NCBI GenBank assembly: GCA_001769195.1
Contig: MEOK01000017.1
Coordinates: forward strand, 28,957 to 92,956
Length of the DNA stretch: 64,000 nt
From: Bacteroidetes bacterium GWF2_40_14
GTDB taxonomy: Bacteria; Bacteroidota; Bacteroidia; Bacteroidales; UBA932
Direction of reading: 5' to 3'
The position numbers and the translations under genes were made by a program. The notes beneath the pieces were generated by a model. It had not been told where the DNA came from. It saw only the letters and a list, made by a program, of their open reading frames with translations, and searched no databases. This document shows positions 37,260 to 44,956 of the stretch, piece after piece; positions within the stretch are counted from its first letter, which is position 1; each line of letters begins with the position of its first letter.

Positions 37260-37364
37260 GCAAATATAGGTAATTAATTTTAATGTTTTCCATATAATCT
37301 GTTAGCGCAAATATACGTATTGCATTATACATATGCAAATATAGGTAATTATTTTTTTAATCAA
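37260..37364 (-). promoter_or_regulatory. Cluster of three -7 boxes (TATATTTG) upstream of the lipoprotein
   Basis: On the minus strand TATATTTG occurs at 37261-37268, 37308-37315 and 37336-37343. The outer two sit in a 17-bp direct repeat (GCAAATATAGGTAATTA on the plus strand, at 37260 and 37335). The third has TTG 18 bp upstream and the second has TTTG 20 bp upstream, so both resemble full promoters. The remaining sequence to 37551 is AT-rich and shows no gene. Confidence 0.5.
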
Positions 37365-37559
37365 CACACAAAATTAATTATTTCATGCTTTTTATGCAAA
37401 TTTTTTATTGAATAACAGGTTGTTATATATTAATGGTAATATTTTCACAAAACTCATGTTTAGTAACTAATTAATATAGTGACACTTACTATTTTGAGTG
37501 TACTTGTCTTTTAACGCTTGTTATTCTATGACTATAAATAAGGAAATTTCAGGGATTAC

Positions 37560-38255
37560 TGATCAAATTGAAAAGTAGGTGGAGTAGCTAAAGGGGTTCA
37601 AACGGCTAGTGAAGAACTCCCTTGAAGTTTTTTGCATGTAGCTCATTGTCTACCAGATATAAAATTAATTTAATTTAATGTCGATTGAAAATATTTTATA
37701 TATAACAGAGGATAACCAACTAATGAAAAACTTCAAGGGAGTTTTTGAAGTTTATCATATGGTTAAGTACAATATAATCAGCATAAAAGAAAGTAATTTT
37801 TATAATTTTCAGGTTATGATAGCTCTAATTATAATGTTAACGGGATTGCCAACTTAAGTACGTTGTCAACGACTGGAAATCACCGTTACGTTGGTAGCAA
37901 CATCAATATATATCATATATTCAAGCATATACCTATTAAGCTGATTATCAGGCGAGTTTCTACATGCTTATAAATCAAACATATACTAATAGGACTATGC
38001 ATATTCGTCTATTAATAAATTATTTACTAAAAGCTTTGGCAAAGCAGTTAGTAAATACCTAATTTGCAGTTGAATATAAAACCATGTGTATGCAAATTAT
38101 GCCGACACATACCTTCTTGAACACTTTGAATCCTCCTCAACATCAAATTTCAACATGATTTTATTGGACATATGGGAAACTTTAAAGGAGTTTTTCTTGT
38201 TAGCATTGTGGTTACGCATAAAATTTATCGCCTCACCTACATTTCAATTTGATCA
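37560..38255. mobile_element. 696-bp non-autonomous transposable element with 8-bp target duplication
   Basis: The ends are inverted repeats, left TGATCAAATTGAAAAGTAGG and right ending CAATTTGATCA, imperfect but clear over about 25 bp. GGGATTAC occurs directly outside both ends (37552-37559 and 38256-38263) as a target duplication. A subterminal inverted repeat related to AACTTCAAGGGAGTTTTT lies about 55 bp inside each end, with a further copy at 37729. A hairpin occupies 38022-38056. There is no transposase ORF. TG...CA termini and repeated subterminal motifs recall IS21-type ends, but that assignment is inference. The terminal motif matches the foldback element at 14929. Confidence 0.75.
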
Positions 38256-38302
38256 GGGATTACCTCCCTGGTGGTCGGTGTTCCCTGATGGGGGGGGGGC
38301 TT

Positions 38303-38422
38303 AAACCAAAGAAAATCCTGCTACCTCAGTTTTTTACATTCCATACCAGCGCTCAAGCGAGCTTGGCGCTGGTATGGAATGTAAAAAAAGCTGTGCGTTG
38401 CACAGCTGATTTTCTTTGGTTT
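38303..38422. repeat. Three-armed palindromic structure abutting the tRNA-Ser 3' end
   Basis: The outer arms AAACCAAAGAAAATC (38303-38317) and GATTTTCTTTGGTTT (38408-38422) are exact complements. Inside lie a perfect 23-bp stem (38330-38352 with 38366-38388) capped by CAAG-CGAG-CTTG, and a second 8-bp hairpin (38389-38396 with 38400-38407). Together they fold as a three-way junction. The structure begins one base beyond the tRNA discriminator. Confidence 0.7.
38383..38407 (-). terminator. Intrinsic terminator of tRNA-Ser
   Basis: On the minus strand AGCTGTGC-AAC-GCACAGCT is followed by a run of seven T. It begins 17 nt after the tRNA 3' end and is the small hairpin of the three-armed structure. 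Confidence 0.75.
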
Positions 38423-38423
38423 G

Positions 38424-38508
38424 CGGAGAGATAGGGATTCGAACCCCAGGACCCTTTCAGATCAACGGTTTTCAAGACCGCCGCATTAGACCACTCTGCC
38501 ATCTCTCC
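38424..38508 (-). tRNA. tRNA-Ser (anticodon TGA)
   Basis: On the minus strand the acceptor stem GGAGAGA pairs with TCTCTCC, followed by discriminator G. The D-arm includes GAGTGGTCTAATG, the anticodon arm GGTCTTGAAAACC has a 7-nt loop CTTGAAA with anticodon TGA, then a long class II variable arm and the T-arm with GGTTCGAATCC. CCA is not encoded. The promoter at 38523-38552 and the terminator at 38383 make it a stand-alone gene. Confidence 0.96.
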
Positions 38509-38522
38509 TTTGGATTGGGCTG

Positions 38523-38552
38523 CAAAGATATTTAATTTTTCAATACCTCCAA
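38523..38552 (-). promoter_or_regulatory. Complete Bacteroidota-type promoter for tRNA-Ser
   Basis: On the minus strand TTTTTG (-33; its TTG at 38550-38552) is separated by 19 bp from TATCTTTG (-7, 38523-38530). It is the best full match to the TTTG-N19-TAnnTTTG pattern in the window and serves as an internal reference for the other calls. Confidence 0.75.
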
Positions 38553-38667
38553 AAATTTATTGTCGTTAAAGTTTTATTTTTCGGTATATTTACTTAGAAA
38601 TTCTGGCATAAATTTTGACGCCCGATTTATAATATAAAACAAACTGACTTCAATAAGACTTTTCTAT

Positions 38668-39156
38668 ATGAAAAATATAACATTCGAAAAAGAGATACTG
38701 GAACTTGAGACAAATCTTTCCAGATATGCATATAGCCTTACATCAAACAGAGATGATGCCAAGGACCTGGTACAAGAGACATTCTTTAAAGCACTTAACA
38801 ATCAGGAAAAATTCAACGAGCACACGAATATCAAAGCCTGGGTATATACAATAATGAAGAATACCTTTATTAACGACTATCGCAGACGGGCAAAACGTCA
38901 GACAATGTTCAGTTCTGATGTTCATGAATATGTCCTGAACAACAGACCTGCAGACCTTGGTCCGGAAACTGATTTTGGATTCAGGGAGCTGAATAAAGTG
39001 GTGAACAGCCTGGAACCTGAATTCAGGATTCCTTTCCAGATGCACGACAACGGCTATAAGTATCAGGAAATTGCTGACGAACTAGGGCTTCATCTTGGAA
39101 CTGTAAAAAGCAGGATTCACTTCTCTAGGCAGAAGCTGATGGAGAAGTTGAAGTAA
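38668..39156 (+). CDS. ECF RNA polymerase sigma factor (EcfG/RpoE-like, no anti-sigma partner)
   Basis: A protein of 162 residues: region 2 (about 10-75; DDAKDLVQETFFKALNN, IKAWVYTIMKNTFINDYRR) and region 4 (about 105-160; YKYQEIADELGLHLGTVKSRIHFSRQKL). It is shorter than the FecI-like sigma factors elsewhere in the window and is not beside a FecR or SusC gene. The last 32 bases overlap the 3' end of convergent lspA. Its regulon is unknown. Confidence 0.9.
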   Translation: MKNITFEKEILELETNLSRYAYSLTSNRDDAKDLVQETFFKALNNQEKFNEHTNIKAWVYTIMKNTFINDYRRRAKRQTMFSSDVHEYVLNNRPADLGPETDFGFRELNKVVNSLEPEFRIPFQMHDNGYKYQEIADELGLHLGTVKSRIHFSRQKLMEKLK

Positions 39157-39757
39157 AGAACTTCCTCTCGAACAGCATCATGTATATTACACCTATTGTT
39201 ATACATGAATCTGCAATATTGAAAATCGGTCTGAAAAACACAAACTTCTCTCCTCCCCAAACCGGGAACCAATCAGGAAGTGTAGTATCTATGATGGGAA
39301 AATATAGCATATCTACAACCCTGCCAAAGAGAAATGGTGCATATCCCCCGCCTGCAGGAAGAGTTGTGGCAACTTCTGTGAAAGTTGATTCGCTAAACAA
39401 GAGTCCGTAAAAGAGACTGTCAAAAATATTTCCTATGGCCCCTACAAGAATCAGAGAAACACCTACCAGAACTCCGGCAGGTGCGCCTGATTTTATAAGT
39501 TTGTTGATATAATATACAATAAAACCTGCGAGGGCTATACGAAACAGACTGAGTACCAATTTTCCCATAGTGCCACCGAACTGCATTCCAAATGCCATTC
39601 CATTGTTTTCTATGAAATAAATCTGAAACCAGTTGCCGAAAACAGGAATACTCTCGCCAAGAGTCATATGCGTCTTGATCCAGATTTTTACAATCTGGTC
39701 AATTAACAGAATCGCAACTATTAATATGGTGATTTTCTTTCCTTTAGAAAGTTGCAT
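39125..39757 (-). CDS. lspA: Prolipoprotein signal peptidase LspA
   Basis: 210 residues from the ATG at 39757; the longer frame to 39811 would run into the upstream dksA-like gene. It has four membrane helices, IDQIVKIWIKTHM, ENNGMAFGM, the catalytic Asp in GNIFDS, and the second in FNIADSCITIG. The insertion with VVDMLYFPIIDTTLPDWFPVWGG is usual for Bacteroidota LspA. It cleaves signal peptides of diacylglyceryl-lipoproteins in the inner membrane, including the many lipoproteins encoded here. It is last in the ileS-deaminase-dksA-lspA run. Confidence 0.95.
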   Translation of the reverse strand: MQLSKGKKITILIVAILLIDQIVKIWIKTHMTLGESIPVFGNWFQIYFIENNGMAFGMQFGGTMGKLVLSLFRIALAGFIVYYINKLIKSGAPAGVLVGVSLILVGAIGNIFDSLFYGLLFSESTFTEVATTLPAGGGYAPFLFGRVVDMLYFPIIDTTLPDWFPVWGGEKFVFFRPIFNIADSCITIGVIYMMLFERKFFTSTSPSASA

Positions 39758-39761
39758 AGAG

Positions 39762-40169
39762 TTAATCTCTCTTGTTTTTTGCTTCAACGCTAAGAGTAGC
39801 ATGAGGCACAATAAGCAACCTCTCTTTTGGTATCAGTTTACCTGTTTCGCGACATATTCCATAGGACTTGTTCTCTATGCGGATAAGTGCAGCTTCAAGA
39901 GAGCGGATAAACTTAAACTGACGTTGTGCCAGTTGTCCGGCTTCCTCTTTTGACAACGCAGATGCTCCCTCTTCCAAAACCTTGAATGTTGGCGAAGTAT
40001 CTTCTGTGTCATTGCTTGAGCTATGAGTAACAGCCGATTTAAGTTGCTGATACTCTATTTCTGCAGCCTCAAGCTTTTGAAGAATGAGCTCTTTAAACAT
40101 ATGAAGCTCCTCATCGCTGTAGCGGACTTTTTCCAAAACCTCTTCTTCTGGTTTCCCTTTCTTTGTCAT
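39762..40169 (-). CDS. TraR/DksA-like regulator with degenerate zinc finger
   Basis: A protein of 135 residues: a long N-terminal coiled coil (about 20-100), then GICRETGKLIPKERLLIVPHATLSVEAK. This is the DksA zinc-finger region, but only the first of four cysteines remains (the others are Thr, Ser and Ala at the expected places). DksA-like proteins bind in the RNA polymerase secondary channel with ppGpp. Loss of the zinc ligands is, to my knowledge, common in Bacteroidota members. It lies 4 bp upstream of lspA, in the same operon. Confidence 0.85.
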   Translation of the reverse strand: MTKKGKPEEEVLEKVRYSDEELHMFKELILQKLEAAEIEYQQLKSAVTHSSSNDTEDTSPTFKVLEEGASALSKEEAGQLAQRQFKFIRSLEAALIRIENKSYGICRETGKLIPKERLLIVPHATLSVEAKNKRD

Positions 40170-40223
40170 ATCTCTTTCTTATTAAAAACGTAAAGGTAAT
40201 AATATTTGTATACAAGGAATAAT

Positions 40224-40697
40224 TTAATATTTAATTTTGCTTTCATTGTCAATCCAAAGATCGAATGGCTCAACTCCCTCTTTATTAAATATTTGCTCAA
40301 AAGGAATAGAGCGTTCGCCCAAAGGTAGGGCAAACTGGTCATAAATAAAAGCGTCGCTGAATCCCGCTCTCTCTGCCTGATTTCTGTCTGCTGCGTAAAA
40401 AATTTTACTAATGTGAGCCCAGTAAGCGGCTGACAGACACATAGGGCACGGTTCACAACTTGAATAGAGTGTGCATCCGGTTAGGTCAAATGTACCGAGT
40501 TTTTTGCATGCGGCTCTAATTGCGTTTACCTCTGCATGTGCTGTTGGATCATTGTCGGTTGTTACAGAGTTGACTGCCGAACTGACAATCTCCCCTTCTT
40601 TTACAATAACTGCCCCGAATGGTCCTCCGGTAGATGAACACGCATTTCTGGAAGCAAGTGTGATTGCCTCAAACATAAATTTTTTGTCGTTCTCCAT
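40224..40697 (-). CDS. Guanine deaminase-like nucleoside/base deaminase
   Basis: A protein of 157 residues of the cytidine deaminase-like fold: zinc ligands and catalytic Glu in HAEVNAIRAA and SCEPCPMCLSAAYWA, with an N-terminal GGPFGAVIVKEGEIV. The sequence is closest to the GuaD-type guanine deaminases; a tRNA adenosine deaminase (TadA) would be an alternative, but the C-terminal region with WIDNESKIKY fits GuaD better. It starts 9 bp after ileS on the same strand. Confidence 0.82.
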   Translation of the reverse strand: MENDKKFMFEAITLASRNACSSTGGPFGAVIVKEGEIVSSAVNSVTTDNDPTAHAEVNAIRAACKKLGTFDLTGCTLYSSCEPCPMCLSAAYWAHISKIFYAADRNQAERAGFSDAFIYDQFALPLGERSIPFEQIFNKEGVEPFDLWIDNESKIKY

Positions 40698-40706
40698 TAT
40701 CTGTTG

Positions 40707-43700
40707 TCAAGTCAATTTCTCAACTTTTATATCTATTGTACCTTCATCCCACTCTATAGATGCTGCACCTTCAATAACGTCCTGTGTAAGTATCTCTGTA
40801 GCAAGTGTCTGGTTGCAAATGTATTCTGAGTATTCCTGCAGGGTTTCTGTAATTTCAGAAAGTGGTTGTAAAAATATCCGTATCTTATCTGTCACTTCAA
40901 ACTTGCAATCTTTTCTCAGGTTCTGGATTCTGTTAACCAACTCCCTTGCAACTCCCTCCTTTCTCAAAGCGTCACTAACAGAAATATCCAATGCCAGTGT
41001 AAGCTTACCATCTACCGCAACTAACCATCCCGGCATATCTTCCGATGTAATTTCCACATCTTCTGCATTAAGAACAACATCTCCGGAATTCATTTTTAAT
41101 ATATACACTTCGTGTTCCTCAATTTCCGAAATCTGCTCTTGTGTAAAGTTAAGAAATGCGTTTGAAATCTCCTTCATCTGCTTCCCGTATTTTTTACCCA
41201 GAGTCTTGAAGTTTGGTTTGATTTTTTTTGTAATAAGCCCTTTTGTATCGTGGATGTATTCTACCTCTTTGACATTAACCTCTCCCAATACAAGATCTTT
41301 TATCAATCCAAACTGCTCCTGTATCTTTGAATCCAGGACAGGTATCATGATTTTTGCAAGAGGCTGTCGCACCTTAATACTTACTTTTCTTCTAAGGGCC
41401 AATATCATAGATGATGCCCGCTGGGCCAACTCCATTCTCTCCTCCAGTTCTGTGTCAATTACAGAATTCTCTGCACAAGGAATTAAGGCCAGATGTACCG
41501 AGCCCTCTTTGTGTATTCCTGAAACATTGTTCAAGTCTGTAAACAGTCTGTCCATAAAGAAAGGGGCTATTGGGGCAGATAGCAGGGCTATGTTTTCGAG
41601 ACATGAGTAAAGTGTCTGATATGCAGAAATCTTGTCGGCATCCATATCTCCGCCCCAGAATCTTTTTCTGTTGAGCCTGACATACCAGTTGCTTAAATTG
41701 TCACCTACAAAGTCCTGGATCTTTCTGCCTGCTCCTGTAACATCATAGTTTTCATACGCATCGCCAACCTCTTTGACAAGAGTGTTAAGTAGTGAAATTA
41801 TCCATCTGTCAATCTCCGGACGTTCATTTACCGGTATCTGCGGCAAATTGTTTGTAAAATTGTCCACATTTGCATAAAGGGCAAAAAACGAATATGTATT
41901 GTACAGTGTACCGAAAAATTTACGCCTTACTTCGTCTACTCCGCTTATGTCAAATTTAAGGTTATCCCACGGTTGTGAGTTTGTAAGCATGTACCAGCGC
42001 AGGGCATCTGCTCCATATTCATTGAGCGACAGGAAAGGATCAACTGCATTGCCCAGCCTTTTACTCATCTTGTTGCCATCTTTATCGAGCACAAGACCGT
42101 TTGATATGACTGTTTTAAATGCAACCTTGTCGCTAACCATTGTAGCAATGGCATGCAGGGTAAAAAACCATCCTCTTGTCTGGTCCACCCCCTCTGCTAT
42201 GAAATCACCTGTATGTCCAAACTCCTCTGTCCCGAGTTTTTCAAGCCCCATCTGTGCGAAAGGCATTGCTCCTGAATCGAACCAGACATCAATAAGGTCG
42301 CTCTCTCTGGTCATTTTGTTTCCCATTGGCGATACAAGTATGAAGTTGTCTACAAATGGACGGTGAAGATCTATTTTTTCATAGTTTTCAGCACTGTAGT
42401 TACCCGGCCCGAATCCTTTGTCTTTAAGAGGATTGGAACTCATGTATCCTGCCTTGACCGATTTCTCAAGCTCTTCGTAAAGTTCTGCTGCTGAGCCAAT
42501 GATTATCTCCTCCTTACCATCTTCTGTTCTCCATATAGGAAGAGGTGTTCCCCAGTATCTGCTTCTGGAAAGGTTCCAGTCCTGAAGGTTTTCGAGCCAT
42601 TTCCCAAAACGTCCGCTGCCTGTTGCCTCCGGCTTCCAGTTAATTGTCTTGTTGAGTTCTATCATTCTGTCCTGAACTGCAGTGGTTTTTATAAACCACG
42701 AGTCAAGTGGATAGTATAGTACTGGTTTATCTGTTCTCCAGCAATGTGGATAAGAGTGGACATGCTTCTCTATGCGGAAGGCAAGTCCTTGTTGCTTGAG
42801 CATTACCGACAAATCGATGTCAAGAGTAGTGTCATTTTCTGTTAAGGTGGGGTCGTATGCGTTTTTGACAAATCTTCCTGCGTATTCTTTATAGAGTTTT
42901 ACATTTACCTTTTCTTTCAAAAAATTTGGATCAAGGTCCTCTGTTTTGTAAAATTTTCCTGTTCTGTCTACCATTGCCTGCATCTGACCATCTGTATCCA
43001 TTACCATAAGTGGTGGGACTCCGTTGGTTTTTGCTACTCTGTCGTCATCCGCACCAAAAGTGGGAGCAATATGTACTATTCCGGTACCATCAGAAGTTGT
43101 TACAAACTCTCCTGCTATTACCTTGAAACTGTTTTCTCCGGGATATACCCATGGAATAAGCTGTTCATATTCAACTCCGCATAATTGTTCTCCCTTGATC
43201 TTTCCTCCTGTTTTCCTGAATGGTATAAGTTTGTCGCCTGGGGTATAATCCTCAAGAGCAATTTCTTCTGCTTTCTGATTGAAATGTGCATAAAGCAACT
43301 CTTCTGCCAGAACATATATGGTTGGCTGGTGTGTATATGGGTTGAATGACAATACCTTAATATAGTTTATATTAGGGCCGACGCAAAGTGCGGTATTGGA
43401 AGGCAGTGTCCAGGGAGTTGTGGTCCATGCAAGAAAATGGGCACTTAACTCTTCTGAATTAAGATTTTCTCCTTTAAATATAAATTCAGATTTTTCATCT
43501 CTTATAATTTTAAACTGAGCAACGCATGTTGTGTCCTTGACGTCTCTGTAACATCCGGGCTGATTGAGTTCGTGTGTACTCAGGCCGGTTCCTGCCGCGG
43601 GTGAGAAGGGTTGTATTGAATAACCCTTGTAGAGCCACCCTTTTTTGTATATATCCTTCAAGAGGTACCACAGAGTTTCGATATAGCGGTTGTCATAAGT

Positions 43701-44147
43701 GATGTACGGATTCTGCATATCTACCCAGTATCCAATCTGCTCTGTGAGGGACTCCCACTCCTTAGTATATTTCATAACCTCCTTGCGACAGGCGGCGTTG
43801 TACTCTTCTACAGAAATGGTCTTGCCAATATCTTCCTTTGTTATACCCAGCATTTTTTCCACTCCAAGCTCAACCGGAAGACCGTGCGTGTCCCATCCTG
43901 CCTTTCTCTCAACCAGAAACCCTTTTTGTGTTTTATACCTGCAAAATACATCTTTTAGGGCTCTTGCCATAACATGGTGTATACCAGGCATGCCATTAGC
44001 AGAAGGTGGACCCTCCAGAAAGATAAATTTTTGCGCACCTTCTCTCTGTGTAACCGTTTGGATAAAGCAGTTTTCTTTATTCCATTTCTCTAATATAGAG
44101 CGATTTATCTCTACTAGGTCTAAATTCTTGTACTCGGCAAACCTCAT
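40707..44147 (-). CDS. ileS: Isoleucyl-tRNA synthetase (eukaryote-like long form)
   Basis: A protein of 1146 residues. The class I HIGH-equivalent is in GPPSANGMPGIHHVMAR, and KMSKRLGN is the second signature. The CP1 editing domain covers about 190-400 (WTTTPWTLPSNTALCVGP). The C-terminal part includes an anticodon-binding domain and an extra region after about 900. This long form with PSANG before GIHH belongs to the eukaryote-like clade, in which reduced mupirocin sensitivity is described for some members. It shares a compact divergent promoter region with cvpA. Confidence 0.96.
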   Translation of the reverse strand: MRFAEYKNLDLVEINRSILEKWNKENCFIQTVTQREGAQKFIFLEGPPSANGMPGIHHVMARALKDVFCRYKTQKGFLVERKAGWDTHGLPVELGVEKMLGITKEDIGKTISVEEYNAACRKEVMKYTKEWESLTEQIGYWVDMQNPYITYDNRYIETLWYLLKDIYKKGWLYKGYSIQPFSPAAGTGLSTHELNQPGCYRDVKDTTCVAQFKIIRDEKSEFIFKGENLNSEELSAHFLAWTTTPWTLPSNTALCVGPNINYIKVLSFNPYTHQPTIYVLAEELLYAHFNQKAEEIALEDYTPGDKLIPFRKTGGKIKGEQLCGVEYEQLIPWVYPGENSFKVIAGEFVTTSDGTGIVHIAPTFGADDDRVAKTNGVPPLMVMDTDGQMQAMVDRTGKFYKTEDLDPNFLKEKVNVKLYKEYAGRFVKNAYDPTLTENDTTLDIDLSVMLKQQGLAFRIEKHVHSYPHCWRTDKPVLYYPLDSWFIKTTAVQDRMIELNKTINWKPEATGSGRFGKWLENLQDWNLSRSRYWGTPLPIWRTEDGKEEIIIGSAAELYEELEKSVKAGYMSSNPLKDKGFGPGNYSAENYEKIDLHRPFVDNFILVSPMGNKMTRESDLIDVWFDSGAMPFAQMGLEKLGTEEFGHTGDFIAEGVDQTRGWFFTLHAIATMVSDKVAFKTVISNGLVLDKDGNKMSKRLGNAVDPFLSLNEYGADALRWYMLTNSQPWDNLKFDISGVDEVRRKFFGTLYNTYSFFALYANVDNFTNNLPQIPVNERPEIDRWIISLLNTLVKEVGDAYENYDVTGAGRKIQDFVGDNLSNWYVRLNRKRFWGGDMDADKISAYQTLYSCLENIALLSAPIAPFFMDRLFTDLNNVSGIHKEGSVHLALIPCAENSVIDTELEERMELAQRASSMILALRRKVSIKVRQPLAKIMIPVLDSKIQEQFGLIKDLVLGEVNVKEVEYIHDTKGLITKKIKPNFKTLGKKYGKQMKEISNAFLNFTQEQISEIEEHEVYILKMNSGDVVLNAEDVEITSEDMPGWLVAVDGKLTLALDISVSDALRKEGVARELVNRIQNLRKDCKFEVTDKIRIFLQPLSEITETLQEYSEYICNQTLATEILTQDVIEGAASIEWDEGTIDIKVEKLT

Positions 44148-44165
44148 TGTTGTTTCAATTTTGAA

Positions 44166-44196
44166 TTTGCAAAGATACGATTATTCACTACTTTTG
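44166..44196. promoter_or_regulatory. Overlapping divergent promoters of ileS and cvpA
   Basis: For cvpA: TTTG (44166-44169), a 19-bp spacer and TACTTTTG (44189-44196), a full match. For ileS on the minus strand: TATCTTTG at 44170-44177, lying inside the cvpA spacer. The two polymerases could not bind at once. Confidence 0.6.
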
Positions 44197-44209
44197 AAAA
44201 AAATTGATT

Positions 44210-44725
44210 ATGGGTACCTCTCTTATCGTCGTAGATCTGATTTTACTTCTCTTTTTTGTACCGGCAATCATAGTAGGAATACGAAAAGGTTTTGTAAGGC
44301 AGCTTGCAGGTTTAATTGCCCTTATACTTGGTGTCTGGGCCGGTTATCACTTCTCCAGCTTTCTCAGCGGAAAGCTTAACATATGGCTTGACACTGTCTC
44401 ATCTTTTGTAGACATCCTCTCTTTCACTCTTATTTTTCTTGCAGTTCTCCTGGGTGTCACTTTATTGGGTCATTTCATATCTGGAATTATTAAAATTGCT
44501 CTTCTTGGATGGCTCGACAAAATTCTTGGAGTCATTTTTGCGATTATAAAGACAGCATTTATTCTTAGTATTGTCATTTATATTTTAAATTCCTTCGATT
44601 CCATCTGGAGCTTCCTTCCTAAAAAAAGTCTTGCTGATTCTGATGTTTATCTGTTCCTGGAGCGGTTGGCTCCAAAAGTATTCCCATACCTGAAGAATTT
44701 GCAGGAAATAACTTTAGATATCTGA
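44210..44725 (+). CDS. CvpA family inner-membrane protein
   Basis: 171 residues from the ATG at 44210; a TTG two codons earlier is less likely. Four membrane helices with the CvpA pattern: LDLILLLFFVPAIIVGIRKGFVRQLAGLIALILGVWAGY at the start and SFTLIFLAVLLGVTLLGHFISGIIK in the middle. CvpA is linked to colicin V production in E. coli and to envelope stress, with no defined biochemical activity. It is followed by a 231-bp gap and then the peptide-export locus; whether it takes part in export is open. Confidence 0.85.
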   Translation: MGTSLIVVDLILLLFFVPAIIVGIRKGFVRQLAGLIALILGVWAGYHFSSFLSGKLNIWLDTVSSFVDILSFTLIFLAVLLGVTLLGHFISGIIKIALLGWLDKILGVIFAIIKTAFILSIVIYILNSFDSIWSFLPKKSLADSDVYLFLERLAPKVFPYLKNLQEITLDI

Positions 44726-44827
44726 TTCTGTTTTTCTCTCGTTTTTTTTGATTTGACAATCATATGCCTTAATCAGCAATTTATTCACCTTTTTACCATT
44801 TAACGCCCTCATTTGCATACTACTGCA

Positions 44828-44835
44828 TAAATTTG
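44828..44835 (+). promoter_or_regulatory. -7 box TAAATTTG for the peptide-export operon
   Basis: TAAATTTG fits TAnnTTTG. The start of transcription would fall at about 44841, exactly where the leader stem begins. The nearest TTTG is only 12 bp upstream, so the promoter may be weak or need an activator. Confidence 0.5.
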
Positions 44836-44840
44836 TTTCT

Positions 44841-44922
44841 GAAAGGGAGCAGGTTGCGGTTAGGTGATGATCTTTATGAGAGCAGGTAAGATCACGTAGG
44901 GTTTGGATTAATGCTCCCTTTC
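44841..44922 (+). ncRNA. Structured 5' leader of the peptide-export operon
   Basis: GAAAGGGAGCA (44841-44851) pairs perfectly with TGCTCCCTTTC (44912-44922). Inside, TGATCTT (44868-44874) pairs with AAGATCA (44888-44894). The outer stem is followed by a T-rich run, and 19 bases later by a ribosome-binding site AGGGGAGGA. The fold could act as an attenuator, a regulator-binding leader or a stabilising 5' structure. It matches no riboswitch I recognise. Confidence 0.5.
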
Positions 44923-44956
44923 TTTATTTTTAATTAAGCTCAGGGGAGGATTGCAA

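Noticed and set aside
38086..38304. 72-residue ORF upstream of tRNA-Ser
   Set aside because: It crosses the right end of the transposable element, its target duplication and the G10 run; no family resemblance and no promoter.
40471..41610. 379-residue ORF on the plus strand
   Set aside because: It is antisense to ileS and the deaminase, with low-complexity Ser/Ile-rich sequence; both antisense genes are certain.
44841..44922. Known riboswitch (c-di-GMP, THF, preQ1 or cobalamin)
   Set aside because: The closing stem is present, but I could not place the conserved core nucleotides of any of these classes; reported instead as an unrecognised leader.
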